In this document: piece by piece, positions 47,604-59,502 of the stretch | How the letters are laid out: the number at the start of each line of letters is the position of its first letter | How positions within the stretch are numbered: the stretch's first letter is position 1 | DNA from: Conoideocrella luteorostrata | Lineage: Eukaryota; Ascomycota; Sordariomycetes; Hypocreales; Clavicipitaceae | Direction of reading: 5' to 3' | Length of the DNA: 64,000 nt | Assembly (NCBI GenBank): GCA_032433595.1 | Contig: JASWJB010000150.1 | Coordinates: forward strand, 1 to 64,000 | Made by a program: the position numbers and the translations under genes | The notes under the pieces: model-generated | What the model saw: the letters and a program-made list of their open reading frames with translations, nothing else | What the model was told of the DNA's origin: nothing | Databases searched by the model: none

Positions 47604-49387
47604 GGAGAGTAACGAGGTCTTACTGAGCCTTGCTTGGAATGTTCACTACTAAGGGAAGACCTCGGTCGCGAGTTGGCTCTGAACCTTCAATGGATTAGAC
47701 TCGACAACTCGAATTGTGCCTTGTTTAGGATGTGCGTCACTAAGGGCAGGTATCAGGTTCCGGAATTGTGGTCTCTCTGGATGCTATTTGGATAGCCACT
47801 CCACCATATAGCAATTCCTCAAAGGCCAATGCGTCAACACTTCGTCGATTGGGTAAACACCTGTAACAGTGGCTTCAGACTAAGTCACAGATAGGTCTAC
47901 TTATTAGATGAGTCAGTTAGGTGTTGAGTGCCAAGCACAAGAGGGCAGTAGACGATGAGTTCCGTTAGGAGTTGATCCCAATTACGAGATAATTGATTAG
48001 GCTGATCACTAAAGATTTGGATGCCATAATAACTGGATAATGGGCGTTCTTATACACTAATCCATCTCTTTACTGATCTTAACCGGATTAGTTACAACCA
48101 ATCTACTCAATCTTGGATCATACTGCTTGATACCAATCTCGTCACGTGGCTAAACGGTGCCTGGGTGCTGGGTGGTTCCATGCTAGCCCGTAACGGTCCG
48201 TTATCCGGTCTCATATGCGGAGGATTATGCGAACGAATAGTGTCACGGAGTAATACTCGGTAATACACGTAATACACCGTGCTGCACCGACGTTGCAGGG
48301 TTGCAGGGTTGTCAGGATGTTTTGGCCCCCGCATCTGCTTAGTATAGCGATTTCGCAGCTTCCAGAACGCCAGCTGGTGGTTCATCGGCTAGCCTAGGTA
48401 CGGCTTTGCTGGTAGGAATCACCTTCATCGGGCTTTACGAGGAAGTGCATCGGAACATTACTTCTATCGGAAACGCCGCCATTTCCCGCTTCGATTACAG
48501 AACAAGACGGGGCATAATGTCTTGCAGCAAAGATCCTTGTGCTTTCGAGATACTTTGTGGCGATATTTAGCCTCATTCAGGTCCATGGGATTGCCGGGCG
48601 AAGTAGGTTATCGTTTCTGGTTGTCCTGGTGAGCTGTGTCATGGGAGTCCTCGTTGTCTGCGTAGGAGAAACTAGTACTGTATGCCAGCCGATTTCATCG
48701 ACATCATAGGCGTAGGGAAAGCTCGGATAAGTTAATTATGCTGCTGCTGCTGACGCTGCTACTGACGAAAGTCTTGTTGCCTAATATTGATGCTGACGAT
48801 GCCACCGCTGAAGATGCTATTGATGACGGGCGACAGCTATACACAGTGCTAGTATTAAAGAAATAGTTTACGTACTAGACTTGCTAGGTATTTCGGAGAA
48901 AGTAGGAAAATTATGTTGCGGAGAGGTAAAATACAAAGCACCGCAAGTCTTATTGCAGGCATTTGCATAACTTGCGCCGGCTCAGGGTGGGTGGGACCTG
49001 AGCAGCGCCTGAGCAATAGCGGCAAGGGCACTAAACCCAGTACGTTCTTAGCCACAGACGGTTTGCCAACAGACAACAGTGAACAAAGTGAACCCAGGTA
49101 CAATTGAGACGAAATATTCACTTGAGGTTCGGATGAACTTCAGTAAACCATGCAGTATACAAGGCACCACCAATTTTCACTACTGAGTGTTGTGCTGTGG
49201 TGCGCCATGAACGACAATATTAGTAGTGCATTAAATTTCACTGAGTACACAACGGTCCCTGGCGCAGTCTGCCACCAACAAGGTACCTGCTAACCCCAAC
49301 TTACAACCACACCTTCGACGAAAAAGTCCCATTCTGATGGGGAAAAAGCTGTGATATCTTCTCCCTCGGTGCTACGGTATGGACTCT
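47604..49387. other. Intergenic DNA upstream of the A-T-R gene
   Basis: The promoter of the A-T-R gene (minus strand) should lie next to 47603. Otherwise I see no gene. A GCTGCTGCTGCTGAC short repeat is near 48740-48765. Confidence 0.45.
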
Positions 49388-51124
49388 TATGAGCCTACAA
49401 ACTCCACCAGACAGCCCACCAGACCACAACTCATTACCAGAGCTTTCGGACCGGTATTCTGCAGAACTCGGTGACCTTGTTCTTCAATGCTATTCTGCCA
49501 ATCAGTGTAGACATACTGGACAGATGCACACAGCGTGGCTACTGGAATGAAATCTTGGTAACCCTATATGGCACTATTATCTCATCCAACTTCCACGCAA
49601 CCCTCCAGAAATCCTGGGACGACTGCCTGGAGCAATTAAAGCTGCCGAGAAACCCCGGTACATTAGTAAATCAGGCACGGTCACGTCTCGACGATAACTT
49701 AAAGGTTATGAAACTGGGCCAGCAAGACAAATACGGCAAATTTTCAATATTCATTGCTGGTAAGTCTGATTCGGATACTTTCGCGGAAGGGTGTCAAACA
49801 TTAATGCGAGTCTAGGTGCCTATTTCGTGCGCAACGTTGTCCGCAATTCGCACTCCTTGACCCCTCAGCTTAATAACCATGGGAAGTGCGATAATGCAGA
49901 GCAGATATATTGGCAGATAGTAGAGCTTATGGAGAAGGTGCTGGGCAAAGAGCATCCCTCTACGGAGTACACTTTCCAGCAAAAAATAACCGCGCGCTTG
50001 TGCTCGGTAATCAGGGAAAGTACGAAGAGGCAGACCAGATACACCGATAGACTTTGGAAGTATGGGAGAAGGTTCTGGGCAAAGAACACTCTTCTACACT
50101 TGCCGGCATGAATCAGCTCACGCTTGTGCTCTATAAAAAGGGGAAATACGAAGAAACAGAGTAATTACATCGGCAGATACTAGAACTTAAGGAGAGGATG
50201 CTAGGCGAACGGCATTCCTCTACACTTGCCAGCAGGAACAATCTCGCAAATGTGCTTTATAAGCGGGAAGAGTACGAAAAAGCAGAGCGGATACATCAAC
50301 ACACTCTAGAGCGGAGACGGCAAGTGTTGGGCAAAGAGCATCCCGATATACATACTAGCATGAATAACCTCGCAAACGCGCTCGATAATCAGGGGAAGAA
50401 CAAGGAAGCGGAGCAGATACCTTGACAGGCTCTACAGCAGAGGCAGAAAGTGTCTGGCAAAGAGCACCCTGATACGCTTACCGGCATAAATAACCTCACA
50501 AATGTGCTCGATAAGCAGAGGAGGCTCGAGGAGGCAGGTGCCAACGTTACAATCCTGATCTCTGAAACGATCGCCATTCTCGAGACAACAGCGAGAGGCT
50601 ACAGTATTGTCGAAGATGACAAGGCCCTCCCAAAAACCCTCCAAGAAGCAGACCGAGGGCTGCGCCTTGTCAGAGAGGCTCTCCAGACTGCCCAAAAACA
50701 ACTAGGCGGATGCAACCTTGCCGGTGATGCTCGAATTACCGTGGGCATACTGGAGGCGTGTAGCACGAAAACAAGGCTGTCTCAGAGCACATTCAAAGAC
50801 GTTGCTCAAGCACCGGAGACTTCGAGGTTTGAGCATTACCAAGCGGCTGTCAGATAAGAGGGCAAGGGAAACACAATGGAAGTCTTGGTGAATGGGATGA
50901 TGAGCGACGTCTGTGATCTAGCCAAGGACAGAGCGATCGAAGCAGCCATGAAAGCCAAAGTCAAGGCATTGCGCGATACGATCGACAAGTGGTCAACAAT
51001 GGAGCCGTCCGTGCCAAACGACGATGTTTTGGGCAGCACTTTTGACCACTATGGCTCCGGTGCTCAGAACAATAACACAGGCAGTGGCCACCAGTTTTCT
51101 TGGAGCTACGTTCATGCTGCCTGA
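49388..51124 (+). pseudogene. Broken TPR/SesA-like (NLR-type) gene
   Basis: From about 50000 a single frame encodes kinesin-light-chain-type TPR units of about 42 residues. Each has a core such as LGKEHPDIHTSMNNLANAL followed by a YEKAERIHQHTLE-type helix; about five units are visible. The frame is cut by TAG 50048, TAA 50162, TGA 50423 and TAA 50855. From about 50540 a helical domain follows (ISETIAILETTARGYSIV, LQEADRGLRLVREALQTAQ), ending with AQNNNTGSGHQF, which resembles the fungal SesA/NACHT_N type and its Asn/Gly/Gln-rich end. TPR arrays and SesA domains occur in fungal STAND/NLR proteins of heterokaryon incompatibility and cell-death signalling. No NACHT or NB-ARC ATPase is visible, and 49388-49860 contains only broken frames. 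The SesA call is uncertain. Confidence 0.6.
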
Positions 51125-52415
51125 AAATACCTCGTAGTAGTTCCCAACCTTAATCCCGCTGCGTTACGGGCATCCTGATACTAGCCCATCGTTATGCGAT
51201 GGGCAGGTGTGCCGGTTATAATCAAAGACTGCGAAGATAATTGCTGCTCTTTACGTCGTCGAGCCCACCAAAGATGTCGGAGAATAGCGGAATGTGTGCT
51301 TTCAACGTAACTGAGAAGTCAACGTCTCGACCATTCCGTTTTGAGAGGCCGTTTTCGGGGCAGCGCAATAGACGGTTCCTTGCCCAGCAGACTTTGAACT
51401 GACCTCCGCGGGTCTGGCACAACTGGGAACAATTTACTATTATCGCAGCGCAGCAGGTGAACCTGGTCTACTCCGTACACAATTCGTACTCGTGCCTGAG
51501 TCCCACCTCCTACCACCCCGGACCGTAACCAGAACCCAAGCGCCACGCTTATTTTGCACACCGGCATGTCTGGGAGTGCAAAATCCGATTTGGTAGGTGT
51601 GACGGTCTTATCCACGCGGCTTTGGGGGAGACGAACATGGTTGGCGATTTAACCGCCCGCTCTGGAGCTAGTGGTTAGTTTTAATTCCTTGGCATTTGGG
51701 CGCGATGAAGTGATTGGCCCCGCGGGTGCGGATTCTCTAAGTGCCGTGTAGCGAGCACGGACGAAGAGTTCCTCTGCTGTGCTGCCGACCCCTTCCCTCC
51801 CCATGACGAATTCGAAGCGAGAGCACCTCTACAGCCGATATGCGAGGGCTGAATGATGAATGACAAGGTACTCTGTACGTAAGTCCAGATGAGGGTGCGA
51901 TGGTGTGATGGCGCTACGGGCGGGTAGGGATGAAGGGATACTAGTGCGAAGTACGGAGTACATGTGGCGCTTTTTCTTGCATGGATTGCATGGCGAGTGG
52001 TTTCCGCATTGGAAGACCTGCTGTTTTGGTGATATATATGCCGTGTGCTGCATCTTGTGAAAAAGCTGCATCTTGATGTTATGTTTGCTTGCTGTAGTTT
52101 GCTTGTGATCTGTTGGTTCCTTCTTATCTTGTTGCTGCATTGCATTGCCTTTCCATCTACACGCTCTCTTGTGTCGTCGCCATTCGCCATTCGCTCACTC
52201 GTCTCCATCGTTTTTATTTTCATCACTGTGTCTGGCACACATTGAAGGTCTTGCTCATCTTGTTCGTTTTGTTCTTCTTATCTTTTTGCTGGCGTATACT
52301 ACTCGCCCGTGTTACCCTTCCGCAGCTGGACTGTGCCATCCGACCAGAAAAAAAAACACAAAATAAACCACAAATTTAATATCTACTCCTCGGTCACTGC
52401 CAGCTTATCTCCAAC
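51125..52415. other. Intergenic DNA upstream of the second membrane protein gene
   Basis: No gene is supportable. TACGGAGTA-type motifs lie at about 51470-51479 and 51953-51963. The 200 bp before 52416 are pyrimidine-rich (CTTC/CTTG runs), as is common in fungal promoters, followed by an A-rich leader. Confidence 0.45.
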
Positions 52416-54105
52416 ATGGCTGCTTCGACCATCACCAGAGCCACCTTCTTTCTTCTCGCCATCATGCCGTTTCTGCTGCAGCCCGGCACAGCCCTCCAGG
52501 TCACTCCCAATTCACCCTGCTCAGCAGTCTGCATAGACGCCTCCGATCTGGACGTCTCGGACCCGAATTCATCAACCACAAGGGGTAGGGACATCGTCTG
52601 CGATGACGGCCAGTTCGATGCGTCCCCCGCGAGCAGGGGCGGCAGGTTCAGGAGCTGTCTGAGCTGTTTGCAGACCAGCACGTACACCCAAGGCAAGGAG
52701 AGTGACCAGGCGTGGTTTCTTTGTATGAATCCCCCCCTTCCCGGTCCCCTTTCTGACTGTCCCTCTTCTTTTGCGTTTTGGGAATCGGGCATCGGCTGAC
52801 AGATTCGCCGGGTCCAGATAATCTGAGATACGCCTTTGATTACTGCGTGTTGGGATACCCCAATGCCACTGGTGAGGGTGTGGGATCCAACCCATGCGCC
52901 ACCTCCGAGGCGTGCGGACGTCTTGGAACCGCCTTGAAGGATGGAATCACGGATCCAGCGAATGTTCAGCGCCTCCAGTACTGCCAGGTAGACGGTGGTG
53001 TTGTCACGGGCGCATACTACGAGAGCTGTCTTCAGTGTGTGCAGGCCGACGGCAAACGCAAATATCTGTCCAACTGTACGGTTTCGTCCCCCTCCCCCCT
53101 TATCCCCCAACCTAATCTATGTTTGTATCAACACGACATGATACTAACGCTGAGATAGTCTTCATCGCGCTCCAAGCAGCATGCCAGCAAGCCCCTCCCG
53201 TGACGCTCACCATTGGCCTCAACGAGACCATCTTCACCCAGCATGTCGTGCAGATCACCAAGCCCTCGCCACCTCCCTCATCCTCCCCATCCTCATCTGT
53301 GCGCCTCAGCGTCCCCAGCATCATCGGCATCGCCGTCGGGGCCGTGGCCGTCATTGCCCTCCTCTCCAGCTGCCTGTTCATGCAGTGCCGCAAACGGAGG
53401 AACCGCAAGAACCAGTCCCGGCGCACCCTCTCCTTCCACTGCCAGACGTCTGCGCAAACGCACCGCCCCCACCACCCCCAGCAGCCTCGCTACCACGACG
53501 AAGACTACGACTACGACTACGACGATGAGCGGTTCTTCACGGAAACAAAGGCGGATGTGCATCCCTCGGCTGCCATGGCGAGCATGAGCCCCGTGGCGAG
53601 ATCCCAGCCGTTTCTGTGGAATACACCAGCCGCGCAGGAGGGGACGGGGACGGGGACGGGGACGGGGACGGGTATCAGACCTGCCGTCACGCAGAAGCAA
53701 TTGAACATCTCTACCACGCTGCCTGCCCCCGAACCGGCATATACATCCCCCCGAGCAGCCGGCTTCTCGCCTGATGATTACACGCCGCCCACCTCTACTG
53801 TCTCCACGAGGTCGAATGCTCCTTTGCTACTGGGTAATCGCAGGCCATCTATTGCCTCTACCACGTATTCTACCTCGCCTGCCGTGGGCGCTGGCATTTC
53901 CACCTTTGGTGGCGCTTCGCCAGCATTGAGCCAGATGCAGTTCCAGAACGATGGACGGCCGGTCCGCCAGGAGGCTCAGCTTCCGCTTCGTTCTCCTGTT
54001 GGACGGGACTTGGCAGGGCGGAGGGCAAGAGCAGCAGCGCCGCTGAGTTCGCCGGTCCACAGGATGAAGATTCAGACATCTTTCCCGCCTCCTCCTACTA
54101 AGTAG
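52416..54105 (+). CDS. Single-pass Cys-rich membrane protein, paralogue of the gene at 17276
   Basis: Predicted exons are 52416-52722, 52818-53075 and 53159-54105 (503 aa). A signal peptide (FFLLAIMPFLLQPGTAL) is followed by a Cys-rich extracellular part (CSAVCIDASDL, CLSCLQTSTY, YNLRYAFDYCVLGY, CLQCVQADGKRKYL, LQAACQQAP). Then come a Pro/Ser stretch, a membrane helix (IIGIAVGAVAVIALLSSCLF) and a basic stop (CRKRRNRKNQSRR). The cytoplasmic tail has an Asp/Tyr-rich block (DEDYDYDYDDE) and a Gly-Thr run coded by GGGACG repeats. Compared with the paralogue at 17 kb, the second intron is missing (SNPCATSEACG is continuous) while the first and last introns align. Its function is unknown; a surface sensor or wall-linked role is inferred from topology. 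Confidence 0.82.
53638..53672 (+). repeat. Coding GGGACG hexanucleotide microsatellite
   Basis: About 5.5 units of GGGACG lie in frame within the cytoplasmic tail of the membrane protein and encode alternating Gly-Thr. In-frame change of unit number would alter tail length without a frameshift. Confidence 0.75.
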
Positions 54106-54769
54106 GCCATTTTATGGTAGGGGGTCACATTCAAATGCTAGTTAGTACATAAGTATAAGTATGTGTATAGGGAAGGCGAGATGGTATATATGAATGGAGT
54201 TTGAGGTGGTAATGGAATGATATAATAGCCAACTTGGCCGTACGGGATATCGCTATCCCCGGTCATAATTCAAATGAAACCCACATTTCATGTCACATAA
54301 GCAGATAGTAAAACAAAAAGCATCATTGTGAGCCGTCATCATCGTCACAACCTGTGACGTACACAACTTGATTACCGGTCCAATGTTCCATCCCCGGACC
54401 AATTCAAATAATGCTATGTAGCCAAAAAAGAAAAAGCCATGCCCGCTTATATACACAAAAAAAGGTGAGAGAAGTATGAGAATGGAAATCAGTCCCGCCC
54501 AATCAAATCAAAGCCGACAAACTCCGATAAATTGACAGTGTTGTGCCACAGAAAAACATCGTCTGTCATCCGACTCTATGGGTATATCAAGTTTTGTTGA
54601 ATTGTGATGAAGAGCCGCCAACAATGGAGGGAATATACATGTAAGAGTGTTTTTTGGGGGGTGGACGGCGGCCAGGGGGGGAGTTGTCCACAACAATCCA
54701 CGGCACCGTGCTCTTTGACCATAAGTACCCAGTATTTTCCTTCCCAAACGAAATCCCGCACAACGCCAA
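54106..54769. terminator. Shared 3' flank of convergent genes
   Basis: The membrane protein gene (+) and SAC3 (-) converge here over 664 bp. A/T-rich 3' sequence is visible, but I cannot place a polyadenylation site firmly. G-rich runs occur near 54652-54682. Confidence 0.35.
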
Positions 54770-57700
54770 TTATATGCTGTCATCAAACCATGGTGGTTCC
54801 GGTCCATGGGACTCGCTTCGTAGACGCTCGTTTTGCGATTTGAACCATTCCCTCCCCTCTTCTAACTCCTTCCTAATCGCTTTCAGCTCGGTGGTCAACT
54901 TTTCTGCCTCGCTCATGATTCTTTTGTGTTTGCCCCGCTCCGCCGTAGTGTTATTTCCCGCGGCTTCCTCCATCTCCCCGCCAAAGGATCGCTTCCTCTT
55001 GTTGGTCGCTGAGCCATTGTCAACTGTCGGTATGCCCATGGTCCTAATTGGAGATCCCAGAGTATGGCTTCCGCCGCTGACAGAAGCTCGTCGGATCGAA
55101 TTGCCGCCTACAGTAGATCCAAATGCAAGGCTGGAATAGTAACTAGGTCTAGACCTCATGTCATACGCCATTGACGCGGGCACAGCAGTTCCATCCGGAA
55201 GTTGTTCAATGCCCATAGCTTTGAGCCGCCACCGAGCAGAAACATTGCTAGTGGACCTAGCATTCGCAGGTGGCTCGCTCTCCCTAGACGAGGTGGATGG
55301 CAAAGACCGACGAAATCGGCCAGGCTTGCCCAGATACATTTCTCGTAACGCCTTCGTCTTCGCCCCAATTTTTTTGGTCGAAGTGGGTGACGATTCTCCT
55401 GATTGATAGCTTGAGCTGATGGAGTCGGTCCTTGACCTGAACTCTTCTCGCACAATGGACTCAACAACGTCTCGCTCGTTGGATACACCAGACAAAACTC
55501 CACTGGAGAGCAATGCGTCTCTTGCCTCTCCTCTGCTCATATTTTTGCGCTTGAGCATAGACATAAATTCTTCAGGGCGGTTGACATTTGCAACTTCTGC
55601 CCATTGTTTTGCTTCTTTCCTAGCAGCTTCTTTTTGTGCTTTCCGCGCAGCAAGTTGTTGTGATGCGTAGAAGGCGCGAAGTTGATCACGACCACTTCGC
55701 CGGAGGGCGCTGAGGCGTTTCTCTCTTGCGTTTTGTTTCCACCGGTAAAAAAACTTGAGAGACAGATTGTACGTTCTGAACCTCATCACCTCTTCGTTCG
55801 TACGCTCCTCTTCCTCCTTCCGTCTCTTTTCCTTAACCTCTTTCTCAAAATCATCGAATGTCCCTCTGATGAGGGTGTCGATCATGAATACTTGAAATTG
55901 CTCCAAAATACCATTATCACCCATCACAAACCACTTTGTGAAATCACCCATCGAGTCCCTTGGAGGAGCGGGTGGTTGTGGCTGTTCAGGTGCGGTTGCG
56001 GTTGTAGCGGACTTTCCAGGACTGCTCGATGGTGCTTGCGCCACAGGGATGAATTGTGCGACAAAATTTGGGAGTGAAGACGACAACGACGATGACTGAC
56101 CGCTAGTCGGTGGAATAGGTGTGCCTGATGTCGGTTGGGTTGCAGAGAACGGCGGTTTGGCCGTAGCTAAGGGCGAAATGGCTGGAAATGGTGCCTCGCT
56201 AGGGACGACGCTCGGTTTCTTGTCGGTTCCAAGGAAGCTCGGTGGCTTTGTCAACAAGCTTGGCGGTGTGTCTGTTGTGCTGGCGCTTGGTTTGGTGGAA
56301 GTAGAATCACTGAATGATGTGGATCCGAGTTGAGAGGTCGCTGGCAGTTTCATCTGCCCTAATCCAAAGGCACTCTTCTCTTGCGCAGAGAATGTTGCCG
56401 AGGAATGCGCCTGGGTATTGGGAGGAGCGTTTGTGTTTGTAGGTAGAACTTTTGGTTGAGGAATAGGTGGCGGCGGCATGCTAAACGAAGGAGGCGTCGC
56501 TTTCGACCCGCCAAATGCACCAGCAGAAGAAAACGCACTGGTACTTTCATTGTTGCCTGTGCCGAGAAAGGCTGCCTGAGAGCTTGCTGTCGTGGATGGG
56601 AAAGTAGGCTTGGTTTCTCCGAACAAAGACTTTTTCGTCGTCGAATCAGAGATCGTCGCGAACGCGTTTGCTGGGGTCTGAGGGCCTTTTCCGAAAGGGT
56701 TGCTCCCATTATCTTTATTGTGATCATTCTTTGGCGCAAATAGAGAGGGTGACGATCCAGTAGATCCGGTAGATGCAAAGGGGTTACGGGGAGGGGGGTT
56801 GTCGGAAGCCGTTGACAAAGTGGCAAAAGGGCTCTTGAGAGTATCAGATTGTTGACTATTGAGACCAAAAGAAGTCGAGTTCGAGGCTATTATTTTGTCA
56901 GCCAACTATTTTGCCGAGAAATGAGCTAATCCGTGAGAGCACACTGAATAGCCTACCTTGTTGGCTATCAACGGCCTTGATTGGAGCAAATCCAGCTCCC
57001 CCAAATGAAGGCGCTACGAAAGTACCATTTACTGCTGTCCCAAATCCTCCGACGGTGGGCTTTGGCTGGGAGTTCAAGCCGTCATCTTCAACAAAAAGAC
57101 TGCCTTCCGAGCCAAGCCCATTTGCCGATTGAACAGCATTGGGGTCTTCAAAAACGGTGCGATGAATGACCTCAGGGAGGGGCCTTGATGACCGTTTTCG
57201 CTCTACTAACTTCTGTGAATACTGATGTTGAAGCCTGCGATGAGGAAGCGAACGTTTGCCATCAAGGACCAAAACTTTACGTTCGAAATCGGAAGGAGCT
57301 GAAGGATCTGATTCGAACTCGAAGTTGTGCAGTTCAGCAAAGTCGATAGCCTGCTGAACAGTATCAAACTGAAGAAAGTTGTTGAGCATTGCCGCCGTCA
57401 CATCCTTGGCAGGGTCCTTTGGTCTAGAAAGGGCTCGTTTTATGGTTCGTAAAATCGACCTTCGCAGCTGAGGAAAGTGACACTCTGCGAAGCATGCCAT
57501 GGTGTAAGAAACCTTCGGATCCCGCACGATCCGGAAATACGCCTGAGAGGTCGCCGATGCGGCCAGTGAAGGCCCTTCTTTGAGCGGTCCATGGAAATCC
57601 TGTGTAGTCTGGAGTGCTTCGACCAGCGAGACGGCTGTCCTGACGTCGTCAGAATCACGCCAGTGGTGCGGCTTCCACTGCCGCTGGAGATTTTCCAAGA

Positions 57701-58895
57701 TGCTCGGGTCGCGTGCGTGAAAAAGTAAGTAATATGCTCGAAATTCGGATTCGTTTTCGCATTTGACTCCTTGTTCGCCGCAATCGTCGTATACGTCTCG
57801 TAGTGACAGGAGGGCCTTCCCCAGTTGTTCAAGTTCCTGCTGTTGAACAAAGTCTTCTGACGCTTTACCTTCCTGCGATAAGAGATGCAAGGATGTAACG
57901 TGAAACCTAGCAATATTTTCCAACACATACACTTGAGTTTTGATCTCGTCGGGTGTCAGCGAAGAGAAAAAAGAAAAGTCTCGGCGGATAGCGCGCGTTC
58001 GATCCCAGAGAAACCCATGCACAACGGAGAGGTTCCCGTCATTCCGTAACAAGTCGTCTAAGAGATAGTCCAAGGACCTTCGAAGAGCTGGAACAGAGCG
58101 AACATCCATGGGAAGAGGGGCCTCTTGGCCAGCAGCCGAGCGAGCTAGCTTCTTGACCATCTTCGTTGTGTTTGCATATGTCGTCTGAGGGTCCTTCTCG
58201 GCATGAACCACGTCCAATTCCGTTATCCTCGTAATCTTCTCAAACTCTGGGCACATGTCCTCGCAGATTCCCTTGAACTCGATGGCATCGCTCAGCGCCT
58301 TTCGTTTCTCGGGGTCGTCAATCAGTCCGGCTTTCGTCAACGAGGCTCTGACCTTTTTGCGATACGTCTCATACTGCTCTCGAAACTTGGCCATTGCCTG
58401 CTTGTTCTTCGGGTTTCCGGGCTGCGACGGCCAGGAGGGCGGGCTGATGCCATCTTTCCGTAATCTTTCGTAGACTTTCCTAGCCAGAGGATCCGCCGAG
58501 TTGTACGGTACAACAGCCACGTCAGTCGTCGGGTCCACCGATGAGACGCTGGATGGTGATGTAGCTCGAGAGCTTTCTCCGTGCTGCTGCTGCGCGTGCA
58601 ATAATCCATTCTTGTTCTCGCCGTCGTGTCCTCGAGGGTTGCCATGGCCATCCTTCCCTCTTGGCTTTTTTGATCGTTTGCCTTTGTGTTTTGCACCTCC
58701 GTCGCTCAGGCTGGGGACGTCTTTGGTTTGGAAGGGATTGTTTGCCGGCTTCCGCTTGGTTTTGTTTTGGTCGCCCGTACCATCAACGCCAAAGGGATTA
58801 GTCTCGCTTTTGAACGGGGCGGCGGCGACACCAGCAGCAAATGGGTTTACCACAGGCGCGGAATCGCGCGTCCCTTGTGCGAAGGACGAAAACAT
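54770..58895 (-). CDS. SAC3: SAC3/GANP-family nuclear mRNA export factor
   Basis: Predicted exons on the minus strand are 58895-56957 and 56886-54770 (1351 aa), joined in phase 1 across a 70-nt intron (AVDSQQ-ASNSTSFGL). This is the scaffold of the TREX-2 complex at nuclear pores, which links transcription to mRNA export. The N-terminus has NPF repeats like FG nucleoporins (VVNPFAAG, TNPFGVDG, NNPFQTKD). The SAC3/GANP domain, at about 205-530, starts GICEDMCPEFEKITRITELD and includes RRSLDYLLDDLL, FHVTSLHLL and FRAYYLLFHARDPSIL. A Ser/Pro/Gly-rich linker with more NPF/FG-type repeats (RNPFAST, SNPFGKGP) follows, and a long charged helix at about 1000-1090 (EKEVKEKRRKEEEERTNEEV), probably the Sus1/Cdc31-binding region. 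The size suits filamentous fungi. Confidence 0.94.
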
Positions 58896-59502
58896 CTGGT
58901 TCGATGATGCAACGGACGTCGCATCCAGCTATATTGTTGGCTTGCGCATGGGGAGTGCTGTCGGATGACCGATCACAGGAGTGCGTGCCAGAATTTTGGT
59001 GGTAGCGAGAAGACTCGGCGATGGGAAGGTAGGTTCGTCCGGAAGCTATTCACAGGGCCTGTTTCTGCAGCTAGCAGCTAGCAGCTATCGATTAATCGGC
59101 CTAGCTTCGCTCACGTGACGGAATTCACATTTGCTGCAACGCCGAAGCCTGATCATGCAACTCGCCTGAAATCATGTGCATACAAAAAAAAAAAAAAAAG
59201 TTTAAAAATTCCTGCATTACTTTACTTGTATTAAGCAGTTCTTCAAAGTCCTCCTCGATGAAATTTTCGCGGTTTTGGTTGGTCGTTAATGCTGACAGGT
59301 CCTGTGATATCGCACTTGCAACGACCCCAGCCATCGCGATTCCCAGCCACTGGTATTTTAGACTAAATCGCTAGTTATACACCGACCAATCAAACATCTT
59401 TGGAACAAGCACGCAGTACAGCCAATATTGCTCCATTTGAGAATCTAAGTTGATTAATAGGTTCATTAAGTCGTCACATTCTATCCTTCGATTTACACCT
59501 GT
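58896..59502. other. Intergenic DNA between SAC3 and LTV1
   Basis: This holds the SAC3 promoter and the 3' flank of LTV1; both genes are on the minus strand. An A run of 16-17 is at about 59185-59201. A short minus-strand frame from 59334 (MAGVVASAISQDLSALT) has a plausible start but only 69 codons and no recognised family. Confidence 0.45.

Noticed and set aside
53112..53717. Minus-strand frames opposite the second membrane protein
   Set aside because: They are Arg/Val-rich shadows of a Pro/Ser/Asp-rich coding strand.
59125..59334. 69-codon minus-strand frame starting MAGVVASAISQDL
   Set aside because: The start looks plausible but the frame ends in a poly-Phe coded by a homopolymer and no homologue comes to mind.
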